Of a stretch of 64,000 bases of DNA, positions 57,458 through 64,000 are shown piece after piece (positions within the stretch are counted from its first letter, which is position 1; every line of letters begins with the position of its first letter). The DNA lies in assembly GCA_965116665.1 (NCBI GenBank), contig OZ220709.1, forward strand, positions 3,472,001 to 3,536,000, written 5' to 3'. The position numbers and the translations under genes are program-made. The notes beneath the pieces are model-generated. The model saw only the letters and a program-made list of their open reading frames with translations. It was not told where the DNA came from and ran no database searches. The DNA is from Aldehydirespirator sp965116665 (GTDB lineage Bacteria; Actinomycetota; Acidimicrobiia; Acidimicrobiales; Aldehydirespiratoraceae).

Positions 57458-58525
57458 ATGACCGAAACAGTCGCGGCCGTCGAGATCGAGGGCGTCACCA
57501 AGCGCTTCGATGAGGTCGTCGCGGTCGACAACATCGACCTCGCCATCGATGACGGCGAGTTCTTCGCCCTGCTCGGGCCTTCGGGCTGCGGCAAGACCAC
57601 CACGCTGCGCATGATCGCCGGCCTCGACCTGCCCACCACCGGAAGCCTGCGGATCTTCGGCGAGGAGGTGGGGATGGCGCCGCCGGACCGCAGACCGGTC
57701 AACACCGTGTTCCAGGCGTACGCCCTGTTCCCGCACATGACCGTGCGCCAGAACATCGAGTTCGGGCTGCGCATGCGCAGGGTCAAGGACCCCGAGCTCT
57801 CCGGGCGGGTGGCCGAGGCCATCGGGATGGTGCGCCTGGCCGGGATGGAGGACCGCCGACCCGACCAGCTCTCCGGCGGCCAGCAGCAGCGGGTGGCCTT
57901 GGCCCGGGCCCTGGTCAACCAGCCCAAGGTGCTGCTGCTCGACGAGCCGCTGGGGGCGCTGGACCTCAAGCTGCGCCAGGAGATGCAGCAGGAGCTCAAG
58001 GCACTCCAGCGCGAGGTGGGAATCACCTTCGTGTTCGTCACCCACGACCAGGAGGAGGCCCTCGCCATGAGCGAGCGGATCGGGGTGATGTCTGAGGGCC
58101 GTCTGCTGCAGGTCGGCACTCCACGAGAGATCTATGAGCGGCCGGCCAGCCGCTTCGTGGCCGACTTCATCGGGCGGACCAACCTCCTGGAGGCCTCGGT
58201 CGAGTCGGCCGGGGCGGTGCGACTCGCCAACGGAGCCCGCATCGAGGCCGAGACCTCCATGGCGGCAGGATCCGAAGTGGCGGTCAGCCTCCGTCCCGAG
58301 CGGGCTCGGCTGCAGCCGCGGGGCACCGGCACCGCCGATGGCTCAAGCCTCGACGGCGAAGTACGCGACATCACCTACCTCGGCCACGCGGTGGTGTACG
58401 AGGTTGCGGTCGGCCCGATGTCGGTCGAGGTGCGCAGCGAGGGCGAGGTCGGCCAACCGTTCGCGGTGGGCGACGAGGTGACCGTCAGCTGGGACCGCGG
58501 CGCCGCGGCCGTGGTCGCCGACTGA
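57458..58525 (+). CDS. potA: Spermidine/putrescine-type ABC transporter ATPase (PotA-like)
   Basis: A 355-residue ATPase: Walker A GPSGCGKT, Q-loop FQAYALFPHMTV, signature LSGGQQQR, Walker B LLLDEPLGALD, H-loop VTHDQEEAL, then a TOBE domain from about residue 270. GGGAGG stands 7 nt before the ATG at 57458. First gene of potABCD; the spacing from the mutase-aldolase is 63 nt with CATAAT, so it may have its own promoter. Energises polyamine import. Confidence 0.88.
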   Translation: MTETVAAVEIEGVTKRFDEVVAVDNIDLAIDDGEFFALLGPSGCGKTTTLRMIAGLDLPTTGSLRIFGEEVGMAPPDRRPVNTVFQAYALFPHMTVRQNIEFGLRMRRVKDPELSGRVAEAIGMVRLAGMEDRRPDQLSGGQQQRVALARALVNQPKVLLLDEPLGALDLKLRQEMQQELKALQREVGITFVFVTHDQEEALAMSERIGVMSEGRLLQVGTPREIYERPASRFVADFIGRTNLLEASVESAGAVRLANGARIEAETSMAAGSEVAVSLRPERARLQPRGTGTADGSSLDGEVRDITYLGHAVVYEVAVGPMSVEVRSEGEVGQPFAVGDEVTVSWDRGAAAVVAD

Positions 58526-58527
58526 GG

Positions 58528-59490
58528 ATGAAGCCCGCGGGCCGAACCTCAGCGAGCACCGGCGCCTCCGGGGAGGCGGCGGCCGCACAGGCGAAGCGAC
58601 GCCAGGGGATGCTCCTCGCCTCGCCGGGAGCGCTCTACCTGCTGATCTTCTTCGTCGTCCCGCTCGCCCTGATCTCGGTCTATTCGTTCGCGACCCGCAC
58701 TTCCACCGGCCGGACCTCACTGAGCGGCTGGAACGTCGAGTCCTATCGCGCCATCGGCGACGACATCATCCTGGGCATCATCGGGCGCTCGGCCTGGCTG
58801 GCCACGCTCACCACCGCCCTGTGCCTCGCGGTCGGCTACCCCTTCGCCTACTACCTGGCGACGCGGCCGCGGCATGTGCGGGCGATCCTGCTGGTGCTGG
58901 TCATGATCCCGTTCTGGACCAACGGGCTGGTGCGGGTCTTCGCCATCCGCTTCCTGCTCGGGTCGAACGGCCCCGCCTCGGCGCTCAGCGAGAGCATGGG
59001 CTTCGGGACCTTCCGGATCCTGTTCACCCCCACCGCGGTCACGATCGGGATGGTCTACAGCTTCCTGACTCTCATGGTGCTGCCGCTGTACGTAGCGCTC
59101 GAGCGGATGGACTGGAGCCTCGCCGAGGCCGCCCGCGACCTGTACGCCAGCGGCTCGAAGGCCTTCTGGAAGGTCACGCTGCCTCTCACCAAGTCGGGGA
59201 TCGTGGCCGGGTCGGTGCTGGTCTTCGTTCCCAGCTTCGGCTCCTACGTGGTCCCCGACATCCTGGGCGGGGCCAAGACGCTGCTGATCGGCTCCTACAT
59301 CGCACGCCAGTTCCGCGACGCCCGCAACTGGCCGCTGGGGGCGGCGCTGAGCGTGCTGCTGATCGCGGCCATGCTGATCGCGGTGGCGCTCAACCAACGC
59401 TCCGGCAGCGGCGCGGAGGGCGGCGACCGGCCCCGACGGCGGGGACGGGCCCAGGACGAGTCCGAGCCCGCGACGGCGGCGGCATCATGA
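58528..59490 (+). CDS. potB: Spermidine/putrescine-type ABC permease (PotB-like)
   Basis: A 320-residue permease with six segments: LYLLIFFVVPLALISVYSF first, and the coupling loop LAEAARDLYASGSKAFWKVTLP near residue 210. ATG 3 nt after potA; its stop overlaps potC (ATGA). C-terminal tail is long and charged. Confidence 0.87.
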   Translation: MKPAGRTSASTGASGEAAAAQAKRRQGMLLASPGALYLLIFFVVPLALISVYSFATRTSTGRTSLSGWNVESYRAIGDDIILGIIGRSAWLATLTTALCLAVGYPFAYYLATRPRHVRAILLVLVMIPFWTNGLVRVFAIRFLLGSNGPASALSESMGFGTFRILFTPTAVTIGMVYSFLTLMVLPLYVALERMDWSLAEAARDLYASGSKAFWKVTLPLTKSGIVAGSVLVFVPSFGSYVVPDILGGAKTLLIGSYIARQFRDARNWPLGAALSVLLIAAMLIAVALNQRSGSGAEGGDRPRRRGRAQDESEPATAAAS

Positions 59491-60341
59491 CCGGCGTCGT
59501 CGAGACGGGGCTGGGGAGGCGCACCCGGCGATGGCTGGCCGCCTGGGCCTGGGTGGTCTTCGCCTTCCTGTACGTGCCCATCGCCGTGCTGGTGGTCTTC
59601 TCCTTCAATGCGTCCTCGCGGGTCAACATCTGGGGGGGCTTCTCGCTGGCGTGGTACGGCGAGGCGCTCGGCAACGAGGTGATCACCTCGGCCATACGGG
59701 TGTCGCTCATCGTGGCCGCCGTCTCCACCGCGGTCTCGGTGGTGCTGGGCACCGCAGTGGCCCTTGCCCTGGACCGCTACCGCTTCCGGGGGCGCCGCTC
59801 CCTCGACGGCACCATCTACCTGCCCATCGTGATCCCCGACATCACCATGGCGGTGATGCTGCTGGTGTTCTTCGCGGAGGCGTTCAAGCTGATCGACTCC
59901 TTCGGCCCCCGCTTCACCCTCGGGATCTCCACTATCGCCATCTCCCATATCGCGTTCAACATCTCGTTCGTGTGCGTTGTGGTCCGGGCCAGGCTCGACC
60001 AGTTCGACCGCACCCTGGAGGAGGCGGCGCGTGACCTCTATGCCACGGGTTGGCAGACGTTCAGACGGGTCACGTTGCCGTTGATCATGCCCGGGATCGC
60101 AGCCGGTGGGCTGCTTGCCCTGACCCTGTCGCTCGACGATGTCGTGATCTCCGCCTTCGTGGCCGGTCCGGGCTCGACGACCCTGCCCGTGTACGTGTTC
60201 AGCAGCATCCGGCGGGGTGTCACCCCCGAGCTGAACGCCATCTCCACCCTGATGCTCGCCGCGTCCATCACACTGGTGCTGGGCTCGCTCGCCCTCCAGC
60301 GCCGCCGAGCCAGCGCATCACAACAGACCCAGGTCCTATAA
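59487..60341 (+). CDS. potC: Spermidine/putrescine-type ABC permease (PotC-like)
   Basis: A 284-residue permease: FLYVPIAVLVVFSFN, LGTAVALALDRYRFRGRR, and the EAA loop LEEAARDLYATGWQTFRRVT with the LTLSLDDVVISAFVAGPG segment typical of PotC. ATG overlapping the potB stop. It pairs with PotB to form the channel. Confidence 0.88.
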   Translation: MTGVVETGLGRRTRRWLAAWAWVVFAFLYVPIAVLVVFSFNASSRVNIWGGFSLAWYGEALGNEVITSAIRVSLIVAAVSTAVSVVLGTAVALALDRYRFRGRRSLDGTIYLPIVIPDITMAVMLLVFFAEAFKLIDSFGPRFTLGISTIAISHIAFNISFVCVVVRARLDQFDRTLEEAARDLYATGWQTFRRVTLPLIMPGIAAGGLLALTLSLDDVVISAFVAGPGSTTLPVYVFSSIRRGVTPELNAISTLMLAASITLVLGSLALQRRRASASQQTQVL

Positions 60342-60377
60342 TTCTTGGGTCTTGGACGAACCGGGAGGGACAATTCG

Positions 60378-61685
60378 ATGAATACGATGACTACGACCAG
60401 GGCTGGGCGTCTGCACGGCCGAGGCCGCACCGGACGCGCCAGGCTGATCATGCTCGGCGGGATCGTCGGCATCGCCAGCCTGCTGGCCGCGGCCTGCGGC
60501 GACGACGAGGAGGCCGCCGAACCAGCCGCGGCCCCGGAGACGACCCAGGCGCCCGAGCCGGCCGAGGAAGCCGCACCAGCCGAGGAAGCCGCACCAGCCG
60601 AGGAAGCCGCACCAGCCGAGGAAGCCGCACCGGCCGAGGAAGCCGCACCGGCGGGACCGGCCGCGCACTGTGCAGCCGGCGAGACCGACGGCGACCTCAC
60701 GTTCTACAACTGGGCCGAGTACATCGACGACGAACTCCTAGCCGCGTTCGAGGCCGAGACCGGCATCAATGTGGACTACACGACCTACGAGTCGAACGAG
60801 GAGATGCTCACCAAGGTCGAGTCGGGCGCAGCTGTCTTCGACCTGGTGGTGCCCTCCGACTACATGGTCGACACGATGCGCCGGGAGGGCTTGCTGCTGG
60901 AGCTGAACTACGACGCCATACCCAACTCGGCCAACATCGACCCCGCGTTCACCAACCCGCCCTTCGACCCCGAGCACAAGTACCACGTGGCCTACCAGTG
61001 GGGCACCACCGGCATCGGCATGAGCTACGAGGTGCTGGATCTGCTGGGCGGGGAGTCCACCTGGGCGGTGATCTTCGATCCCGAGACTGCGGCGCTGGTA
61101 CCCGGCAGCATCTCCATGCTCGACGACGCCCCCGAGGCAGTGTCGGCCGCGCTCAAGTACCTCGGCTACAGCATCGAGGACGTGATCAACAACCGCAATG
61201 AGGCCGCCATCCAGGAGGCCGGTGACCTGCTGAGGGCCACCAACGAGAGGCTGCTCAAGTACGACTCGGTGACCTTCGGCGACGACCTGGTCAACGGCGA
61301 GGTGGATGTGGCCCACGGCTGGAGCGGCGGGTTCGCCCTGTCGATCTTCGAGGCCGACGCCTACGAGACCCACGTCTACACCATCCCCGCCGAGGGCGGC
61401 GTCCGCTGGGTCGACACCATGGCCATACCCCACAACGCTGACAACGTGTGCTCCGCCCACGCCATGATCAACTTCCTGACCGACGCGGAGAACGGCGCTG
61501 CGCTGACCAACTGGACCTACTACGGCAGCCCCAACGCGGCGTCCACGCCCTACATCCTCGAGGAGATCCTCGAGGATCCGGGCATCTACCCGCCGCCCGA
61601 GGTCGACGCCCGGCTGGAGTTCATCCCCCACGCCGGCGACATGGCCCTGCTGATCCAGGACCAGCTCACCAACGCCAAGAGCTAG
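60378..61685 (+). CDS. potD: Polyamine-binding lipoprotein (PotD-like)
   Basis: A 435-residue binding lipoprotein. A twin-arginine-free basic N-terminus and hydrophobic stretch end at lipobox LAAAC (Cys40). A spacer of about 50 residues then repeats PAEEAA five times before the binding domain (LTFYNWAEYIDDELLAAFE, typical for PotD/PotF; VVPSDYMVDTMRREGLL). GGGAGGGA precedes the ATG at 60378. It captures putrescine, spermidine or a related compound and hands it to PotBC. Confidence 0.88.
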   Translation: MNTMTTTRAGRLHGRGRTGRARLIMLGGIVGIASLLAAACGDDEEAAEPAAAPETTQAPEPAEEAAPAEEAAPAEEAAPAEEAAPAEEAAPAGPAAHCAAGETDGDLTFYNWAEYIDDELLAAFEAETGINVDYTTYESNEEMLTKVESGAAVFDLVVPSDYMVDTMRREGLLLELNYDAIPNSANIDPAFTNPPFDPEHKYHVAYQWGTTGIGMSYEVLDLLGGESTWAVIFDPETAALVPGSISMLDDAPEAVSAALKYLGYSIEDVINNRNEAAIQEAGDLLRATNERLLKYDSVTFGDDLVNGEVDVAHGWSGGFALSIFEADAYETHVYTIPAEGGVRWVDTMAIPHNADNVCSAHAMINFLTDAENGAALTNWTYYGSPNAASTPYILEEILEDPGIYPPPEVDARLEFIPHAGDMALLIQDQLTNAKS

Positions 61686-61703
61686 CCGTAAGCCCGCCTA
61701 GCG

Positions 61704-61800
61704 GTTCTGCCCGGCCGGCGGGTCCTGTCGCCGAGGCCGTCCGACCGACGGGGCTGCGCCCCATTGTCGGTCGGCCGTTCCTCGCCGCCACCCCCCGGCC
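61704..61800. repeat. Diverged inverted copy of palindromic module B
   Basis: In the convergent gap after potD: arms CCGACCGAC (61741-61749) and GTCGGTCGG (61766-61774) enclose GGGGC-TGC-GCCCC. The flanking CCGGCCGGCGGGTCCTGTCG is the reverse complement of the flank found in the other module B copies. Likely acts as a two-sided terminator. Confidence 0.7.
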
Positions 61801-61817
61801 TCACGGCTCGCGGCGAA

Positions 61818-62591
61818 CTAGCGGGCTTGCCAGTCCGGGGGGCGGCCTTCCTTCCAGGCGGCGATCCCCTCGGCCGCGTCGGCGGTGTTGGACGCCACCC
61901 GGCGCATGGTCTCGCCCATCCGCACCGCCTCCGTCCACGGCAATGTCCGGCCGCGGCGGGCCATCTCGTTGGTGGCCCTCACCGCGAGGGGGGCGCCGGC
62001 GCACAGCCGGTCGGCCAACGTACGAGCCTCGGCCATGAGATCGTCGTGGGGGATGACCTTCCACGCGAGGCCGGTCTCCTTGGCCCGGGCCGCGTCGATG
62101 GTCTCGCCCGTGAGCAGCAACTCCAGCGCGTCAGGCCAGGCCAGGCGGTCGGGCAGGCGCAGCGCTCCCACGATGGTGGGCACACCGATACGGACCTCCG
62201 GGTAGGCGAAGGTGGCCCGGTCGCTGGCCAGCACGAAGTCGCAGGCCAGCACCGCGGTGAGGCCGTAACCGATGCAGGGGCCGTTGACCGCCGCGATGGT
62301 CGGCTTCCAGATCTCCATGCCCGACTCGAAGGTGGTGATGGTGGGCCACTCCCAGAACGAGCCCGGCCAGTCCCCCGTCGAGCCCTCGGAGTCCTTCAGG
62401 TCGGCGCCCGCGCAGAAGGCCCGGCCCGCGCCGGTGACGATGGCCACCCAGGCCTCGGTGTCGGACCGGAAGGCGACCCAGGCCTCGTCCAAGGCCCGGC
62501 GCATGGCTCCGTTGACCGCGTTGAGGGCCTCGGGGCGGTTGTAGGTGATGGTGGCGACATGCCCGTCGCGCTCGTAGGTCGCCGCAGCCAT
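61818..62591 (-). CDS. Enoyl-CoA hydratase/isomerase family protein
   Basis: A 257-residue crotonase: NRPEALNAVNGAMRRAL, the oxyanion segment GAGRAFCAGADLKD, NGPCIGYGLTAVLACDFVLAS and YPEVRIGVPTIVGALRLP, where the acid/base glutamate is expected. It hydrates or isomerises an enoyl-CoA in fatty or aromatic acid breakdown. Divergent from the OsmC gene; ATG at 62591. Confidence 0.85.
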   Translation of the reverse strand: MAAATYERDGHVATITYNRPEALNAVNGAMRRALDEAWVAFRSDTEAWVAIVTGAGRAFCAGADLKDSEGSTGDWPGSFWEWPTITTFESGMEIWKPTIAAVNGPCIGYGLTAVLACDFVLASDRATFAYPEVRIGVPTIVGALRLPDRLAWPDALELLLTGETIDAARAKETGLAWKVIPHDDLMAEARTLADRLCAGAPLAVRATNEMARRGRTLPWTEAVRMGETMRRVASNTADAAEGIAAWKEGRPPDWQAR

Positions 62592-62635
62592 GGGTTCCAG
62601 TATGGCCCTTCAACATGGCCCTTTAGCCTGACGCC

Positions 62636-63079
62636 ATGACCACCATCACCGCCGACGTCAAGATCGAGCCCGACACCGAGTTCTCGGTGGAGCTGCGGTC
62701 CGGGTCGCACCTGTGGCACGCCGACGAGCCCACCGATCTGGGTGGGGCCGACACCGGACCCAACCCCTACGAGCTGCTGCTGTCCTCGGTGGCGGCCTGC
62801 ACGTGCATCACCGTGTCGATGTACTGCCGGCGCAAGGGCTGGAGCCTGCATTCGATCTCGGCCAGCTACACCCACGACCGGGTGCACGCCAACGACTGCC
62901 ATGACTGCGAGTCCGACACCACCGGCTATATCGACCGGGTGCGCAGCCAGATCTTCATCGAGGGCGACTTCGACGACGACCAGCGTTCCCGCCTGGCCGA
63001 CATCGCCCGCCGCTGCCCGGTGCACAAGACCCTCGAGCGCGGCCTGACCTTCACCACCGAGACGGTGTTCGCCGGCTGA
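62636..63079 (+). CDS. OsmC family protein
   Basis: A 147-residue OsmC/Ohr-like protein: PNPYELLLSSVAACTCITV with the first cysteine region and the later CPVHKTLERGL with the second. The two reactive cysteines of peroxidase members appear retained (AACTC and RRCPVHK). It probably removes organic hydroperoxides or is a related small thiol protein. ATG start, 44 nt from the divergent hydratase gene. Confidence 0.82.
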   Translation: MTTITADVKIEPDTEFSVELRSGSHLWHADEPTDLGGADTGPNPYELLLSSVAACTCITVSMYCRRKGWSLHSISASYTHDRVHANDCHDCESDTTGYIDRVRSQIFIEGDFDDDQRSRLADIARRCPVHKTLERGLTFTTETVFAG

Positions 63080-63156
63080 GGACCCGCCGCAGGGCGGCCA
63101 ATCGCAAGCCCGGCCCGGCGACTAGTCTCAAGGCTCGTGGTCGGATGGGAGCAGCT

Positions 63157-64000
63157 ATGACGGACGAACCGGCCTGGACCATGGGCGTCGAGGAGGAGTA
63201 CCTCCTCGTGGAGCGCGACAGCGGGGCCTTGATCACCAAGCAGCCTCCCGGCCTGCTGGAGAAGGTGGCCGACCTGCGTCACGGTCTGGTCGCCAGGGAG
63301 CTCTTCAGCTCGCAGATCGAGATCGGCACGGGCGTCTGCGCCAACGTGAAGGAGTTGCGCGCCGACGTCGGGCTGCTGCGCGTTGCGGTGGCCGAGGCCG
63401 CCGCCGAATACGGCATGGCGCCCATTGCGGCCTCGTCGCACCCCTTCGCGAGGTGGCACTCGCAGCAGTACACCGAAGCGGAGCGCTACCAGACCCTCAC
63501 CAGGGATCTGCAGGCCGTGACCCGCAGGATGGTCATCTCCGGTCTGCACGTCCATGTCGGCATCGAGGACCCCGACCTGCGGATCGACCTGATGGACCAG
63601 GCCGCGTACTTCCTGCCCCACCTGCTGGCCCTGTCGACCTCGTCGCCGTTCTGGGAGGGGCGGGACACCGGCCTCAAGTGCTACCGCCTGGCGGTGGGCG
63701 AGGCGCTGCCGCGCACCGGATTCCCGGAGAAGTTCAACTCATGGTCGGATTTCAGGCGCCATGTGGACGTGCTCGTGCGAGCCGGGATCATCGAAGACTC
63801 CTCCATGGTGTGGTGGCACATCCGCCCGTCGGAGCGCTACCCCACCGTGGAGATGCGGGTGACCGACCTGCCCACCAGGATGGAGGACACCATCGCGCTG
63901 GCCGCCCTGTACGTCTGCTTGATGAGGATGCTCTGGCGGCTCAAGCTGGAGAACCGCCGCTGGCGGAGCTACGCCAACTTCCTGCTGTCGGAGAACCTGT
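63157..64000 (+). CDS. Carboxylate-amine ligase / GCS2-type glutamate-cysteine ligase, truncated by window edge
   Basis: The frame is open from the ATG at 63157 to the right edge (281 codons), so the 3' end is missing. The N-terminal TMGVEEEYLLVERDSG and SGLHVHVGIEDP are characteristic of the GCS2/YbdK family, which ligates glutamate to an amine such as cysteine. Further conserved parts are SSQIEIGTGVC and VEMRVTDLPTRMED. Actinobacterial relatives include EgtA and mycothiol-independent ligases; which substrate applies is unknown. Preceded by GGGAGC close to the ATG. Confidence 0.88.
   Translation, partial: MTDEPAWTMGVEEEYLLVERDSGALITKQPPGLLEKVADLRHGLVARELFSSQIEIGTGVCANVKELRADVGLLRVAVAEAAAEYGMAPIAASSHPFARWHSQQYTEAERYQTLTRDLQAVTRRMVISGLHVHVGIEDPDLRIDLMDQAAYFLPHLLALSTSSPFWEGRDTGLKCYRLAVGEALPRTGFPEKFNSWSDFRRHVDVLVRAGIIEDSSMVWWHIRPSERYPTVEMRVTDLPTRMEDTIALAALYVCLMRMLWRLKLENRRWRSYANFLLSENL

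Noticed and set aside
60335..60350. TATAAT before potD as a separate promoter
   Set aside because: The sequence is formed by the potC stop codon and has no convincing -35; potD is more simply the last gene of the operon.
1..64000. tRNA, rRNA, prophage, insertion sequence or replication origin
   Set aside because: I looked for cloverleaf-like segments, integrases, transposases and clusters of DnaA-like boxes and saw none that could be supported.

Overview
The window is high-GC DNA (roughly two thirds to 70 % G+C by eye) with frequent GTG and TTG starts, ATGA/GTGA/TTGA gene overlaps, LLM-class (F420-type) oxidoreductases and FCD-type GntR regulation. This fits an actinobacterial chromosome. 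Acidimicrobiia or a relative is my best guess, but that is inference from style, since no rRNA or tRNA gene is visible. I see no plasmid, phage or transposase module and no CRISPR array.

Layout. 1-703: 5' part of a RecF/OLD-like ATPase gene running off the left edge, of slightly different composition. 0.8-6.5 kb: an aldolase / sugar-lactone oxidase / SnoaL operon divergent from an LLM oxidoreductase plus MFS pair. 6.7-9.9 kb: an FtsH-like membrane AAA+ protease with a lipoprotein. 10-15.5 kb: amidohydrolase, LLM enzyme, an EtfB-EtfA fusion and an SDR. 15.6-21.9 kb: RidA, GlcG/HbpS, ABM monooxygenase, fused indolepyruvate:ferredoxin oxidoreductase and MFS. 21.9-28.2 kb: a Rieske oxygenase divergent from a dppBCDF-MFS operon lacking a binding protein. 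28.2-34.5 kb: small membrane and hypothetical proteins, acyl-CoA ligase with PanE, TauE, amidohydrolase. 34.6-37.7 kb: VOC, FAD monooxygenase, RidA and epimerase operon. 37.9-40.3 kb: two tandem clan AA aspartic proteases and a degenerate gamma-glutamyltransferase homologue. 40.8-50.2 kb: isochorismatase-like hydrolase, orphan family-5 binding protein, MFS, and an ALDH / haem-oxygenase-like diiron enzyme / ALDH operon divergent from another MFS. 50.3-54.7 kb: fused carboxyltransferase, amidohydrolase, epimerase, GntR regulator. 54.8-61.7 kb: a phosphohexo/pentomutase-DeoC fusion and a potABCD polyamine operon. 61.8-64 kb: enoyl-CoA hydratase, OsmC, and a GCS2 ligase cut by the right edge.

The genes read as a broad catabolic and uptake region: five MFS carriers, two ABC importers, three metal-dependent deaminase/decarboxylase-type amidohydrolases, two RidA proteins and many oxidoreductases, grouped in short operons. 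Two kinds of non-coding signal tie it together. (1) A palindromic CTGTATACAG-like box: GTATAC occurs 11 times, every time just upstream of a gene start, and it marks most of the operons, including both the dpp permease operon and the distant orphan binding protein. (2) A family of large palindromic intergenic repeats at gene 3' ends, sharing a GGGC-TTC-GCCC core and amplified into 108- and 109-bp tandem arrays.

The most notable single genes are the diiron enzyme at 46638-47351, the mutase-DeoC fusion at 54800-57394, the tandem aspartic proteases, and the FtsH-like protein with an enlarged glycine-rich ATPase insert.
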